From Bryoerythrophyllum caledonicum (Eukaryota > Streptophyta > Bryopsida > Pottiales > Pottiaceae), in assembly GCA_963971425.1 (NCBI GenBank), contig OZ020519.1, positions 7,084,028 through 7,148,027 of the forward strand: a stretch of 64,000 nt of DNA, written 5' to 3'. The notes beneath the pieces were generated by a model that did not search any database, was not told the DNA's origin, and saw only the letters and a program-made list of their open reading frames with translations. The position numbers were made by a program, and so were the translations under genes. Positions 37,483 to 47,901 of the stretch are shown one piece after another. Every line of letters begins with the position of its first letter. Position 1 is the stretch's first letter.

Positions 37483-38537
37483 ATGCCCTAAGCCTCGAAG
37501 TCGATTTCATAAAAGATGATGCTGGCTCTTCTGAGCATCCTCCTATGGTTGGTGCAAAGCCCATTGATGCTACTTTGGCCATCAACTCACAGGTATAACT
37601 TTAATCTCACCACTTCATGGCCATATTGATTGTGCTGTCTTTTGCAGTGCTTCCTTCTTCGTATAACATTTTGTGCTCTTTTGTTATATATTGTTTAATG
37701 TTTAGTAACATGTACCTCCACTCTTTCTCATATGAATTCCAGGTAGTCGAGCCTCTGGAGAGCGTTCATAGCGCCGTAGTTCATGTTCCTCGTTCAACCC
37801 CTAGAGTGGTCAAACCGTGGTTAAACATTGTGTTTGACTTGAACGGTATATTGTGTGTGTGTGAGGAATTCCGCTTGAGGTCTGCTACGCAAGCCTTCAA
37901 TGCATGTTCTCTACCACACTCGGTAAAAGTTCCAGCCAAGGTCGGCCCAAAGCTAGTGTATGTTCGTCCAGACTGCAAGGCATTTTTGGACGCTATTTCC
38001 AAGTTTGCATCAATATCGGTCTGGAGTTCGATGAAATTGAACACCACTAGTAGCATCGTCAATTACCTCTTCCCAAAATCGGCCTCACCAAAAGTCATAT
38101 TTGGGCAAGAGCATTGTAGGAGAGTCGTAACTGCTCTGATCCATAATGTACCTCAATATTTGAAGGTTAAGAACTCGGATAAGGAGGTATTTCTGAAGAC
38201 GTTGTCGAAAGTCCTATTTACTGAAAAGGGTGTCTCCTTTACGAAGGAGAATACCATCATCATAGATGACAGTCCGTATAAGCACGTCCTTAATGATCCG
38301 GAGAATGTGCTTCTTTCGGATACTTGGTCCTACAAAGGAGATGGTTGGAACGATAAGTTCCTCCTGAATGTCTTGCTTCCATGGCTCCAAAAGCTCCACA
38401 GTAGTGCAGAGTTAGGGCTGCAATCTTTTCGGTGTGAGAATCCCTTTGGTCGTCTGACAATTTGCTCGGATCCATATAGCTTAGAGTACATGGAATTAAC
38501 GCACGCGATTATGATATCTGATGGGCTCGCAAATTAG
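37483..38537 (+). CDS. FCP1/NIF-type HAD phosphatase-like protein (5' end not found)
   Basis: Two exons are clear: 37483-37592 and 37743-38537 (GTATAA donor, TTCCAG acceptor, phase 0). The second holds an FCP1-homology domain. Its motif I region reads NIVFDLNGILC, where active FCP1-type phosphatases have DxDxT. Next come SVWSSM as motif II, then IIIDDSPYKHVL as motif IV, and a C-terminal DTWSYKGDGWND block. Replacement of the second motif-I Asp by Asn is seen in a plant FCP1-like subfamily and argues against classical phosphatase activity. The frame contains no stop or shift, unlike its upstream neighbour. It lies 550 bases downstream of the methyltransferase-like gene on the same strand, within the 26-kb element. 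Partners are unknown; origin by capture of a host gene is inferred. Confidence 0.72.
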
Positions 38538-38742
38538 AAGTTCTCTGGTATCAATCATAAATATGTTGGTGTGTTATACTATACATATCTTGTAAGTCAA
38601 GTGGCAGTTGCCAGTTCTTTGATATTTATTTGTAATTTTTCGTTTGTTATTGTTGGATTTGTAAGTATTTGTTTTCTCTTTGCTTCCATGTTTGAAAAAG
38701 AGCCGTTAATCTATTTCTCACATAAACTATTGTATTGCCACC

Positions 38743-39783
38743 ATGGATTCTGTTTTGAAGTCAGAAGATTATGGATATCAAATTCCACGTAATCATAACG
38801 ATTTGTACTCCCGCGGAGCAGCTGATTATTCGATGGACTCTTCGATGGCTCCAGTTGAAGAAGATGAAGTAAACAGCCCGCCACCTAAATTTTGCATTCG
38901 AAAGGTTGCCTCCCATTCTATTCTTCAACCTCGTCAAATTTTGGTGTCCCCCGGTGTTGATAGGATTTGTCGAAAAGGTGACCAACTGCTTGTTCGCGGA
39001 CGTGAGGAATCATTGTCTCTTCCCCCGCGTAGCATGGTATTCCCCCCCTCCCCTTCTCTGTATTTGTCCTAAGTTTTTTTTGGCAATCTGCACATTCAGC
39101 TCAAATTGAGCTAAATATGCACAAGTTGCATTTTAACTCTCTTTGTCCCTACGTCATAGGATCACGTACTTCAAACACTTGCTGGTGTAATTCAACCACC
39201 TACGACGGTGCCGTCTGAGAAAATGCCCACAATTTCTACAACGTGTCGCCCTGTTTCAACGGTCGGAATTGATGAAAACAAGATTCAATCTCTAAGTGAG
39301 AAAACGCATTCTAATATTGAGGTTGGTCTTATTTTTTGTTATTGTTTAGTATGTGTTGTATCTTCTCCTCTTAATCATCATTGTTTTGAGTTTGCATGAT
39401 TCACGAACACCTAAATTGGACATGATTATTGAATGGATTCCACTTCATGGTGTTTGTGTTTTTTTTACATGTGTGGCTACATATTGAGCTTGGTTTTAGC
39501 TGATTTTTGTGGTCTCTTTTGCTAGGTGCTTCAACCGACTATAGAGCGTCAAAGTGCTTCCCCAAAGCATGGTTTAAACCAAAACTCAAAGCGTCACTCT
39601 CGTCGTCGCCACTCGCTTCCTGTGCCTATTGTTACTTGGAATCAACGAATGCAACGACAACGACAGCAGGAACATATACGTGCTAGTCAAATGCCATATA
39701 CCGGTTACAGCCGCAAAGATGAACTTCAAAGGGGTAGAGATGAGCTGAGGAAGTCTAATTCAGGTGACGTGGAGAAGAACTAG
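38743..39783 (+). CDS. Unknown basic protein, three exons
   Basis: The start ATG has a strong context (GCCACCATGG). Exons 38743-39036, 39160-39321 and 39526-39783 join by GT-AG introns, all in phase 0, and end at TAG, giving about 237 residues with no break. The first exon is acidic and Ser/Pro-rich. The last is strongly basic (KRHSRRRHS, QRMQRQRQQE), suggesting nucleic-acid binding or nuclear location, but no domain is recognised. Intron 1 contains one worn palindrome of the element family (about 39090-39121). The gene is the rightmost one in the 26-kb element and is co-directional with the two upstream genes. Clean splicing and an intact frame argue that it is real. Confidence 0.6.
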
Positions 39784-40127
39784 TAGATTTATGATCTGAG
39801 TGGTACAAGTGCACATTTAGCTTGGCTATACCAGAATGTGCATTGACTAGGAATCAATGTGTATGTCTTTGGTCGTAGTAGAAGCCTTTTTCTGCATGGA
39901 AAGGATGATGCATGTTTTGTATATGGATTACTTCTATCATATTATAAATACAGTCTACAATTAAAGATATTATTTCATTTGATTCTACAATTTGGGTACT
40001 CTTTGCCCATACATCTTCATATTATCTTACAAAGTGGTGTTGTACTTTTATTCTAATCATGATTTGCTTCATCACTACGGTAAAATATTTGGATTACTCA
40101 AGAACGCGTACCTCCTAAATCCCTGGA
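39784..40127. other. Right subterminal region of the 26-kb element
   Basis: A worn palindrome (GCACATTTAGCTTGG...CAGAATGTGC, about 39811-39842) is the last of the family before the terminus. The rest is AT-rich with no gene. Confidence 0.6.
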
Positions 40128-40155
40128 AATCTCCCAATATAATGAATATGGTGTT
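40128..40155 (-). repeat. Right terminal inverted repeat
   Basis: Reverse complement identical to 13941-13968 over 28 bases; ends in GGTGTT at 40155 and is followed by the target duplication TCAC (40156-40159). Confidence 0.95.
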
Positions 40156-42640
40156 TCACCTGTGAGCGTGCATTAGTCTTTCTAAACTCATGAGCGTTAG
40201 AATCTTTGCGGAGTAAAGGTGATAGATTATTAGTGTTCATTTTTTATTACTAGTAGAGTTCGTTTGCTCGTGGAATGCTTTCAGTAAAGTTAAGGTCAGA
40301 TTACAAAATCACAAACTGAACTTGGAGGTCGAGAGTGGTACCTCGGATCCGAGGCACTCTCGTAATAAGTGAAGTTTGGTTTTTTTTTTTATGATTTAAG
40401 CTCCTTGATGATTCGTATCACTGTGAGCATCACCTATGTGCGTGCATTAGTCTTCCTAAACTCATGAGCGCTGGAATCTTTGCCGAGTAAAGGTGATAGA
40501 TTATTAGTGTTCATTTTAGATTACTAGTAGAGTGTGTTTGCTCGTAGAATGCTTTGAGTGAAGTTAAGGTGAGATTACGAAATCACGAACTGAACTTGGA
40601 GGTCCAGAGTTGTCCCTCGGATCGGAGGCACTCTCAGTGGTAGTGAAGTTTGGTTTTTTTATTTTATGATTATGGCTCATTCATGATTCGTATCACTGTG
40701 AGCATCACTTGTGTGCGTGCATTAGTCTTCCTAAACTCATGAGCGCTGGAATCTTTGCAGAGTAAAGGTGATTGAATATTAGTGTTCATTTTAGATTACT
40801 AGTAGAGTTCGTTTTGCTCGTAGAATGCTTTGAGTGAAGTTAAGGTGTGATTACGAAATCACGAACTCAACTTGGAGGTCTAAAGTTGTCCCTCGGATCC
40901 GAGGCAGTCTCGGTGGTAGTGAAGTTTGGTTTTTTTATTTTATGATTGTGGCTCATTCATGATTTGTATCACTGTGAGCATCACCTGTGTGCGTGCATTA
41001 GTCTTCCTAAACTCATGAGCGCTAGAATCTTTGCGGAGTAAAGGTGATAGATTATTAGTGTTCATTTTTTATTACTAGTAGAGTTCGTTTGCTCGTGGAA
41101 TGCTTTCAGTAAAGTTAAGGTCAGATTACAAAATCACGAACTGAACTTGGAGGTCGAGAGTGGTCCCTCGGATCCGAGGCACTCTCGTAATAAGTGAAGT
41201 TTGGTTTTTTTATTTTATGATTGTGGCTCATTCATGATTCGTATCACTGTGAGCATCACCTATGTGCGTGCATTAGTCTTCCTAAACTCATGGGTGCTGG
41301 AATCTTTGCCAAGTAAGGTTGATAGAATCTTAGTGTCCATTTTTTATTACTAGTAGAGTTCATTTGCTCGTGCAATGCTTAGAGTAAAGCTAAGATGAGA
41401 TTTCAAAATCACGAACTGAACTTAAAGGTCTAGAGTGGTCCCTCGGATCGGAGGCACTCTCGGTGGTAGTGAAGTTTGGTTTTTTTATTTTATGATTGTG
41501 GCTCATTCATGATTCGTATCACTGTGAGCATCACCTCTGTGCGTGCATTAGTCTTCCTAAACTCATGAGCGCTGGAATCTTTGCCGAGCAAAGGTGATAG
41601 AATATTAGTGTTTATTTTCGATTACTAGTAGAGTTCGTTTGCTCGTGGAATGCTTTGAGTGAAGTTAAGGGGAGATTACGAAATCACGAACTGAACTTGG
41701 AGGTCCAGAGTTGTCCCTCGGATCCGAGGCACTCTCGTAATAAGTGAAGTTTGGTTTTTTTTTTTATGATTTAAGCTCCTTGATGATTCGTATCACTGTG
41801 AGCATCACCTATGTACGTGCATTAGTCTTCCTAAACTCATGAGCGCTGGAATCTTTGCCGAGTAAAGGTGATAGATTATTAGTGTTCATTTTAGATTACT
41901 AGTAGAGTGTGTTTGCTCGTAGAATGCTTTGAGTGAAGTTAAGGTGAGATTACGAAATCACGAACTGAACTTGGAGGTCCAGAGTTGTCCCTCGGATCGG
42001 AGGCACTCTCGGTGGTAGTGAAGTTTGGTTTTTTTATTTTATGATTATGGCTCATTCATGATTCGTATCACTGTGAGCATCACTTGTGTGCGTGCATTAG
42101 TCTTCCTAAACTCATGAGCGCTGGAATCTTTGCCGAGTAATGGTGATAGATTATTAGTGTTCATTTTAGATTACTAGTAGAGTTCGTTTGCTCGTGGAAT
42201 GTTTTGAGTGAAGTTAAGGTGAGATTAGGAAATCACGAACTGAACCTAGAGGTCCAGAGTTGTCCCTCGGATCCGAGGCACTCTCGATGGTAGTGAAGTT
42301 TGGTTTTTTTTTTTTATGATTGTGGCTCATTCATGATTTGTATCACTGTGAGCATCACCTGTGTGCGTGCATTAGTCTTCCTAAACTCATGAGCACTGGA
42401 ATCTTTGCCGAGTACGGGTGATCGAATCTTAGTGTTCATTTTAGATTACTAGTAGAGTTTGTTTGCTCGTGGAATGCTTTGAGTGAAGTTAAGGTGAGAT
42501 TACGAAATCACGAATTGAGCTTGGAGGTCCAGAGTTGTCCCTTGGATCGGAGGTACTCTCGGTGGTAGTGAAGTTTGGTTTTTTTCTTTTTTGATTTTAG
42601 GTCGTTGATGATTTGTATCACTGTGAGCTTAATGAGTGTA
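40156..42640. repeat. 275-bp satellite array, right half, with higher-order structure
   Basis: The anchor ATTCGTATCA or ATTTGTATCA recurs at 40411, 40686, 40962, 41237, 41512, 41786, 42061, 42336 and 42611. Variant marks repeat with a five-unit period of 1,375 bases: the 'CTCTCGTAATAAG ... ATGATTTAAGCTCCTTGATG' unit ends at 40411 and at 41786, and the next unit carries GAGTGTGTTTGCTCGTAG both times. The array is therefore organised in higher-order repeats. Each unit carries the CCTCGGATCCGAGG palindrome or a one-base variant. Confidence 0.95.
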
Positions 42641-43068
42641 TGTACAGGGTGAAAGTACGCTAAGGGTGGTACAAAATGGCCAAAAGAAATTTTCTGTGTA
42701 GTATATTTGAGTTCCAGGGGTCTTTTGCAAAACGGAAATCAATGAATGCCGTGTATTTGAATCGAGGAGTTGAATCGTGGCCGTAGAATCCATTCTCTGA
42801 TTTGACATCATAGACACGACGGCACATTGAATTCAACAAGTGGTGCGTAGCCACGTGGGTCAGCCAGGGTTGTTCGGCCGTCCGTCCGTCCGGTAGTGTC
42901 CGTCCGTCCGGCTGTCCGTCCGGTAGAGGCTGCTGTCCGTCCGATAAGGGTCAACCCTAGTTTGACCATGACTCGAGGTAAATCAATTTACCCACTGCCA
43001 CGAAGGCGATTACGTGGCTGACACGTCGTCAACAAGGTCGCGCGCGTGGCAGACAGTGGGGCGAGCGC

Positions 43069-43268
43069 NNNNNNNNNNNNNNNNNNNNNNNNNNNNNNNN
43101 NNNNNNNNNNNNNNNNNNNNNNNNNNNNNNNNNNNNNNNNNNNNNNNNNNNNNNNNNNNNNNNNNNNNNNNNNNNNNNNNNNNNNNNNNNNNNNNNNNNN
43201 NNNNNNNNNNNNNNNNNNNNNNNNNNNNNNNNNNNNNNNNNNNNNNNNNNNNNNNNNNNNNNNNNNNN
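43069..43268. other. Assembly gap (200 N)
   Basis: Exactly 200 N, probably a placeholder of arbitrary size, flanked on both sides by GC-rich repeats that explain the break. Confidence 0.99.
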
Positions 43269-43445
43269 GCCCGGCCCTGCTATGCACGCGCCCGGCCCTT
43301 AGGGGTACGCGCCCGGTCTTAAATCGTACGCGCCCGGCCCTAAGTGGAACGCGCCCGGCCCTTCATGAACGCGCCCGGTCCAGATTGGTACGCGCCCGGC
43401 CCCAAATGCTGCGCGCGCGGTCCGAAGGCACGCGCCCGCCCCTTG
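43269..43445. repeat. GC-rich tandem repeat, ~20-22 bp unit
   Basis: ACGCGCCCGGCCC or a close variant recurs about eight times with variable 8-10-base linkers (CTTAGGGGT, CTAAGTGGA, CAGATTGGT and so on). It runs into the gap. Confidence 0.85.
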
Positions 43446-43649
43446 ATGTGACGTGGAAAGCCGTCTGACGTGTCGTGCACACGTGTTTTACCAGGGGGTA
43501 AGTTGAAAATTTGATTTAGGGTTCGTAATTTTTTTTTACACGCAACTGTCCGCCAAAAAGTGATGTCCGTCCTGTCCGTCCGTCCTACTGTCCATCCGTC
43601 CGCTGTCTTTGGGCCCCTGTCCGTCTATGTAGACAACCCTGGGGTCAGC

Positions 43650-44752
43650 CTTTAATTCCATGCCGCCGCTCGTTTCCAGGGGTTCGTTCAGCTCGCCAGT
43701 TTAGCAACTCTTTTTTCAGTCTGTACACGAAAATGTAGGGAGCTTGCGCTACTGTATGCTACGCAATCTATGAGCTTTACGACGTGCGTGAGTAGAGAGG
43801 TTTGTGTTAGAGACGTGCAGCATTCAAGGTTTAGGGTGAACGTAGATTCTCAGCGCGTTGGATTGGTCGCCTCGCCACACATACGTGAGTATTTTCGTGG
43901 CCGGATGCTGTTTGCGCGCTCGCGAATTGCATGTACAGTACCTCCTTCTGCATTCAGCCGCACAACAGGGGTTTCTCCTTGATGACGACCAGACTTCACA
44001 GTGATGAGGTCGCGGAGGAAGCGGGGGGTTGAACGGTAGCTGCCGCGGCAGATCACATCTGGGAGCCAACTCTTGGAGCCAAAGCTGAGTACACCACCGC
44101 TGTAAGTATACGCGCCCATAAAAAGTTTTTTGGTGTTTTTTGTTTTTGTACCACATGTTAGTTGTGAGATCGAATGTTAATGTGATGTCCGTAGTCTAGC
44201 GCCAAGTAGTAATTACCTATTAAGATATACTCACTGGGTGGAGTTGTTTGCTAGCGCAATTGGGAGCCACGAACCCCCTTCTGTAGTCAGACGCACAGCA
44301 GGGGTTTGTGCTCGATGATCATAGTGTTGACGGTGATGAGGTCGCCGCTGAAGCGAGAGGTTGAACTGTAGCTGCCGCTTGAGATCAAGAGGTGACAACG
44401 AACTCTTGCTCCCTGCTGAAGACACCACCGCTGTAAGTGTTGACGCCCAATTTTTTATTTTATTTTAATAGCACATCTTAGGTGTGATCCGAATGTATAT
44501 GTGAGAGCTGGTCCAGTGCCCTGTAGCGAATACCTGTTAATAGGTTTAGAGTTCCCTGTGAGTAGGGGTAGGGCCGGATTCTGCTTTTTTGGTGAACGAA
44601 ATATTGCTTCAGACATACTTGGACATTTTCACATGGGAAAAACATGTATATGGAGGTGCTGTAGATGTGCTTGTCGTGAGTAAACGTGTTCATTTTACTA
44701 AGACCTAACATATTTATTGGTGGTCATGTTTCAGGGTGTTTCTGTGGACAAC
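43650..44752. other. Upstream region of the zinc-finger gene, with a duplicated exon-like module
   Basis: A module of about 165 bases occurs twice, at about 43943-44110 and 44267-44437. Both contain 'GCACA(A/G)CAGGGGTTT', 'GTGATGAGGTCGC', 'AGGTTGAAC.GTAGCTGCCGC' and end 'ACACCACCGCTGTAAGTRT', which looks like an exon end plus splice donor. Together they may be duplicated 5' exons of the gene starting at 44753. No protein was recognised. Confidence 0.5.
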
Positions 44753-46265
44753 ATGGGAAGGCAAGAGAAGAGGGTCCTTTGGGGGGCTACGAGGAGAGAG
44801 GCCTCCATCACGAGGAATGATGACCGGATTTCGGAGGATGACTCTGACGGCGATGATGATGCCAAGAACGACATGGAGAAGGACGTCGAATTCGTCGCTG
44901 CTGTGGAGGAAAGGGAAGCTGCACTCATGGACATCGATGCCAAGATAGGAATGATGCTCAGGGGTGCCCCTCCTCGTGCGATCAACTACGAAGTTTTTCG
45001 GAACCATTACAATCTGCATGCCGGTGGGCTGAATCCACACAAGGACCATGAAAAGCATGATGTCAGTGAGTTAGATCTTGCTCAAATCTTTGGTCTTCGT
45101 CGGGCGGGCAAATCCGGGTACTCTTTTAGGAAGGTCTCTGATGCTAGGATTACAAAGGCAATAGAAAAATACTATTGTATTTGTTATCAAAAAACTGTGG
45201 TGCCTAGCACGAAGCTGATAGGCAAGGACTTCGCTGTCGCGGTCGTAGCAGAGGTTGTGATGGATGTTGAGGTTGACTGGGCAGGTTTTGCCACTGTAAC
45301 CAACACAAATCAGCCCTCAGCTTGGCGGAAGAAAATGGTAGGTTTTGTGAAAGAGAAGGCTCGGATTCTTGGGAAGACATTCGTTGAAGTCGTTGCAGAG
45401 GATGAGCTCGGGAGCTATTTAGACGGGGAAGTGGCGGTGAAGATGGAGGGCACTAATCCATCTACGGGCATGGACATGAAGGCCCCGCACAGCTCCTTGT
45501 GGACGGAGAAGAAGAAGGGGGAAGTGCAGGATGTTTTAGCGCTTGTGAGGCTGGGGATCGAGGCGGGCAAGAAGGAGCTGGAGATCGTGAAGAAGGAGCA
45601 CCTTCAACATGTGCATCAGATGAGTACTCCGAGGCAGTTAGTTGACACTATGGAGGCGTCACGAGCTGTTGCAAGGAAGCGTGTGGAGAAATGCACGGAT
45701 GACAGTCGGATTTCAAGCCTACAAGTTCACCTAGACTTTTATGATGACATGCATCTGGAGGCTTCAGACAAGCTTGTCATACTACAGGCTGATTACGAGT
45801 GCAAGGGAGTCCAGATAGGAAGGTTGACTTGGCGTGGAGATATGCTGGGCAGGCAGGCCGAAGACTTGGTGAAGTGCGCTGCGGCGTTAAAGGCAGGTTA
45901 CAACGGACTATCAGTTTTCTCTCATCCCATGGTATACCTCGAGGAGGCTGAGGGTGAGGGATGGACTACACTTCAGTCTCGCACATGCTCGGTTTGTGAG
46001 TTGTCATTTCCTCACAATGACATGCATGTCTGTAGTTGCCTACATGTCTATCATCCATGGTGCGCTCGGGTTTGGTTTAGGTCAAATTCCAGGTATGCGT
46101 CACAAGATTGCGGTATGGTGCACCCCGATTGGTACAAGAGCAACGGATATGGAGAGTTGCCTGATGACCTTCAGTTGCAGTCAGAAAGCTTGGATTGTGG
46201 CATGAGTCGAGTGTTGGCGATTTCAGCAAGGACCATAGCATCAAAGAAGAACTACCATACAGTTG

Positions 46266-47091
46266 GTAACTCTTTCTTTTATGTCACTCTTCTCTTGTTT
46301 CCTTTCATTTGTATTTGGTAGTCAATGTCCAAGGTACACTTGTTCACCTATATTTTTTGTTTGTGTCGCGTATAATGTGCTGTAGATGACACAATATATT
46401 AGTTTTTGGTGTGAAGTTTGTGGTAGCCCAAGGTATAGTACATGACACCCTTGTGTGTGTTATCCAATTCGTATGCAGTGTGTGTGAGTCTTACATGTGT
46501 CTCAAGTGTGTTTCATATCCTTCATTCACTCCCTCTTTAGTTCGTGGTTTTGTTTATAATTCTGCTTAGGTTCCTTAAGTATATTGCGTAGTATGCACTT
46601 GTCTATTTGTGAGGTATTTTATCCCCTTCTGTAGACTTAGTGTACTGTCTTAGAACACCACATAGTAGTGCTTCATTGTATGTTAATTTTTATTGAATGA
46701 AACTTTGTAGGGTCACCTATACTATGATATACTGCGTGGTATATAGTTGATACTATATGCAGTCTCAAGGACTAGTTGACCAGGTGTTTGTTTTTGGATA
46801 TGGGTATTCAAAATTGTTTCAATGTGTATGAAGTAGCCTCTTATGCTTCACCAGACACTTCCATATACTCAAATAAAAAATAATGAATACTCTGCAGTAT
46901 TCAATTTAGTGTATCTTACTCTAGTACAGTACTAGTTGGTTGGGTAGTAGTATAATATATCCTATTCTGTGATAGTTCATACTATGTCTTTGTATATTGG
47001 GGTACTAGATATGCAGAAAGTTATGTTCCAAGCTTCAATTCATTGCACTTCTGTGGCTAACATAGTTGTCTGGTTGTTGTCGTCATTGCAG
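46266..47091 (+). other. Intron of the zinc-finger gene
   Basis: GTAACT donor and ATTGCAG acceptor, 826 bases, AT-rich. It has many short TATAC/GTATA-containing words (for example 46723-46760), a texture shared with 57960-58080, 59950-60260 and 62330-62700. No gene inside. Confidence 0.6.
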
Positions 47092-47428
47092 GGTCTTCAG
47101 ATGTATTTCATAGTCCTAACTCCACCACCACCTGCACGTACAGTGTAGGGGAGACTAGCCACGCGAAATTGAGCTCAGCAATTGATGACTCTCGTCATTC
47201 TGCGGGAAAAGATGGTATTCTGGCTGAGTGCATTGTAACTAGCCCTGAGAAGTTCCCCAAGATTTCAGGCCTTGGCATAGAGAAGAGTGACTTTGCTACC
47301 CCACCGAGGAGAGTCTTATACTCAGCAGCCCTGGAGAAGCCCTTGAGCATGCCAAAGAACGCATTGGAAGCCTGCGCAGAACCACTAGTTTCACGGCCAA
47401 ACGTGGTGGGACTTTCACCGGCGAAGGA

Positions 47429-47901
47429 TGGAGTTTAGCGTTGCTCGTAGTTATTACGGTATTGTAATTAGGCTTGTATTAAGGTAGAGTTGAGGGAAAA
47501 GTAAATGGGGAGAAAATGGAGAGGGGTAACTTGACATGTGGCATGGCCAAAGAGATAGGACAAGCCCATGTGTCTTGCATGGGATATGCAAAGACACGTG
47601 GGGGGTTGCATGAAGTTAGTGCGCCATGTGTCCCATGCATTAGTTGGCAAGGGACATATGGATGGACGTATGAAGTTGGACCGCCATGTGTCCCATGCAT
47701 TAGTTGACAAGGGACACATGGATGGATACATGAAGTTGGACCGCCATGTGTCCGATGTGTTGGCAACAAGTTATGCAACCACCTATAGTGTAAGTAAAGG
47801 TCTTCGAGAGAAGGCAATATCTCACTCCAAGCATTGTTAATACTACCTTGTGTATGTATTCTTGTTTGTGCAACCATTTCTCTATTTCTTCTAACTTCAA
47901 T
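47429..47901 (+). repeat. 5' LTR of the copia element
   Basis: Starts TGGAGTTTAGCG. It contains two tandem copies of a 60-bp unit starting GCCATGTGTCCCATGCATTA (about 47622-47741), against one in the 3' LTR, and ends near TTCAAT. No standard initiator-Met primer-binding site was recognised just inside. Confidence 0.9.

Larger units (their letters stand above)
13941..40155. mobile_element. 26.2-kb DNA transposon with 28-bp TIRs and 4-bp TSD (TCAC), carrying cargo genes
   Basis: The left end starts AACACCATATTCATTATATT and matches the reverse complement of the right end for 28 bases without mismatch. The flanks are TCAC (13937-13940) and TCAC (40156-40159). Removing the element and one TCAC restores the satellite text GAGCATCACCTGTG found in neighbouring units, which fixes both boundaries to the base. 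Contents: DDE-type DUF7869-like transposase, dioxygenase, captured ANGUSTIFOLIA fragment, ParB/methyltransferase-like gene, FCP1-like gene and one unknown gene, plus a private palindrome family. The middle 21.7-26.4 kb is AT-rich and gene-free. The transposase superfamily is not one I can name. The size and the enzyme cargo put it among giant eukaryotic DNA transposons. Confidence 0.93.
42865..43641. mobile_element. hAT-like non-autonomous element spanning the gap
   Basis: The ends are CAGGGTTGT (42865) and ACAACCCTG (43633-43641), an exact inverted repeat of 9 bases. Outside, GGGTCAGC (42857-42864) is repeated directly at 43642-43649, an 8-bp target duplication. An 8-bp duplication and CAGGG-type ends are the hallmark of hAT transposons. 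The subterminal 100 bases on both sides are full of GTCCGTCC motifs, like hAT transposase-binding repeats. The interior is GC-rich and includes 200 unsequenced bases, so coding capacity cannot be excluded, but the total of about 777 bases is too short for a hAT transposase. Confidence 0.82.

Noticed and set aside
14245..39842. Reading the regularly spaced palindromes as a CRISPR array
   Set aside because: The genome is eukaryotic, spacing is irregular, the intervening sequences are related linkers, and no cas genes exist.
13941..40155. Assigning the 26-kb element to the KDZ, Maverick or Starship groups
   Set aside because: No KDZ transposase, no polymerase B or integrase, and no tyrosine recombinase was seen; the 4-bp duplication and ends do not match those I know.
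43014..43468. Frames crossing the N gap
   Set aside because: They exist only because the unknown bases are read as open; the flanks are tandem repeats.
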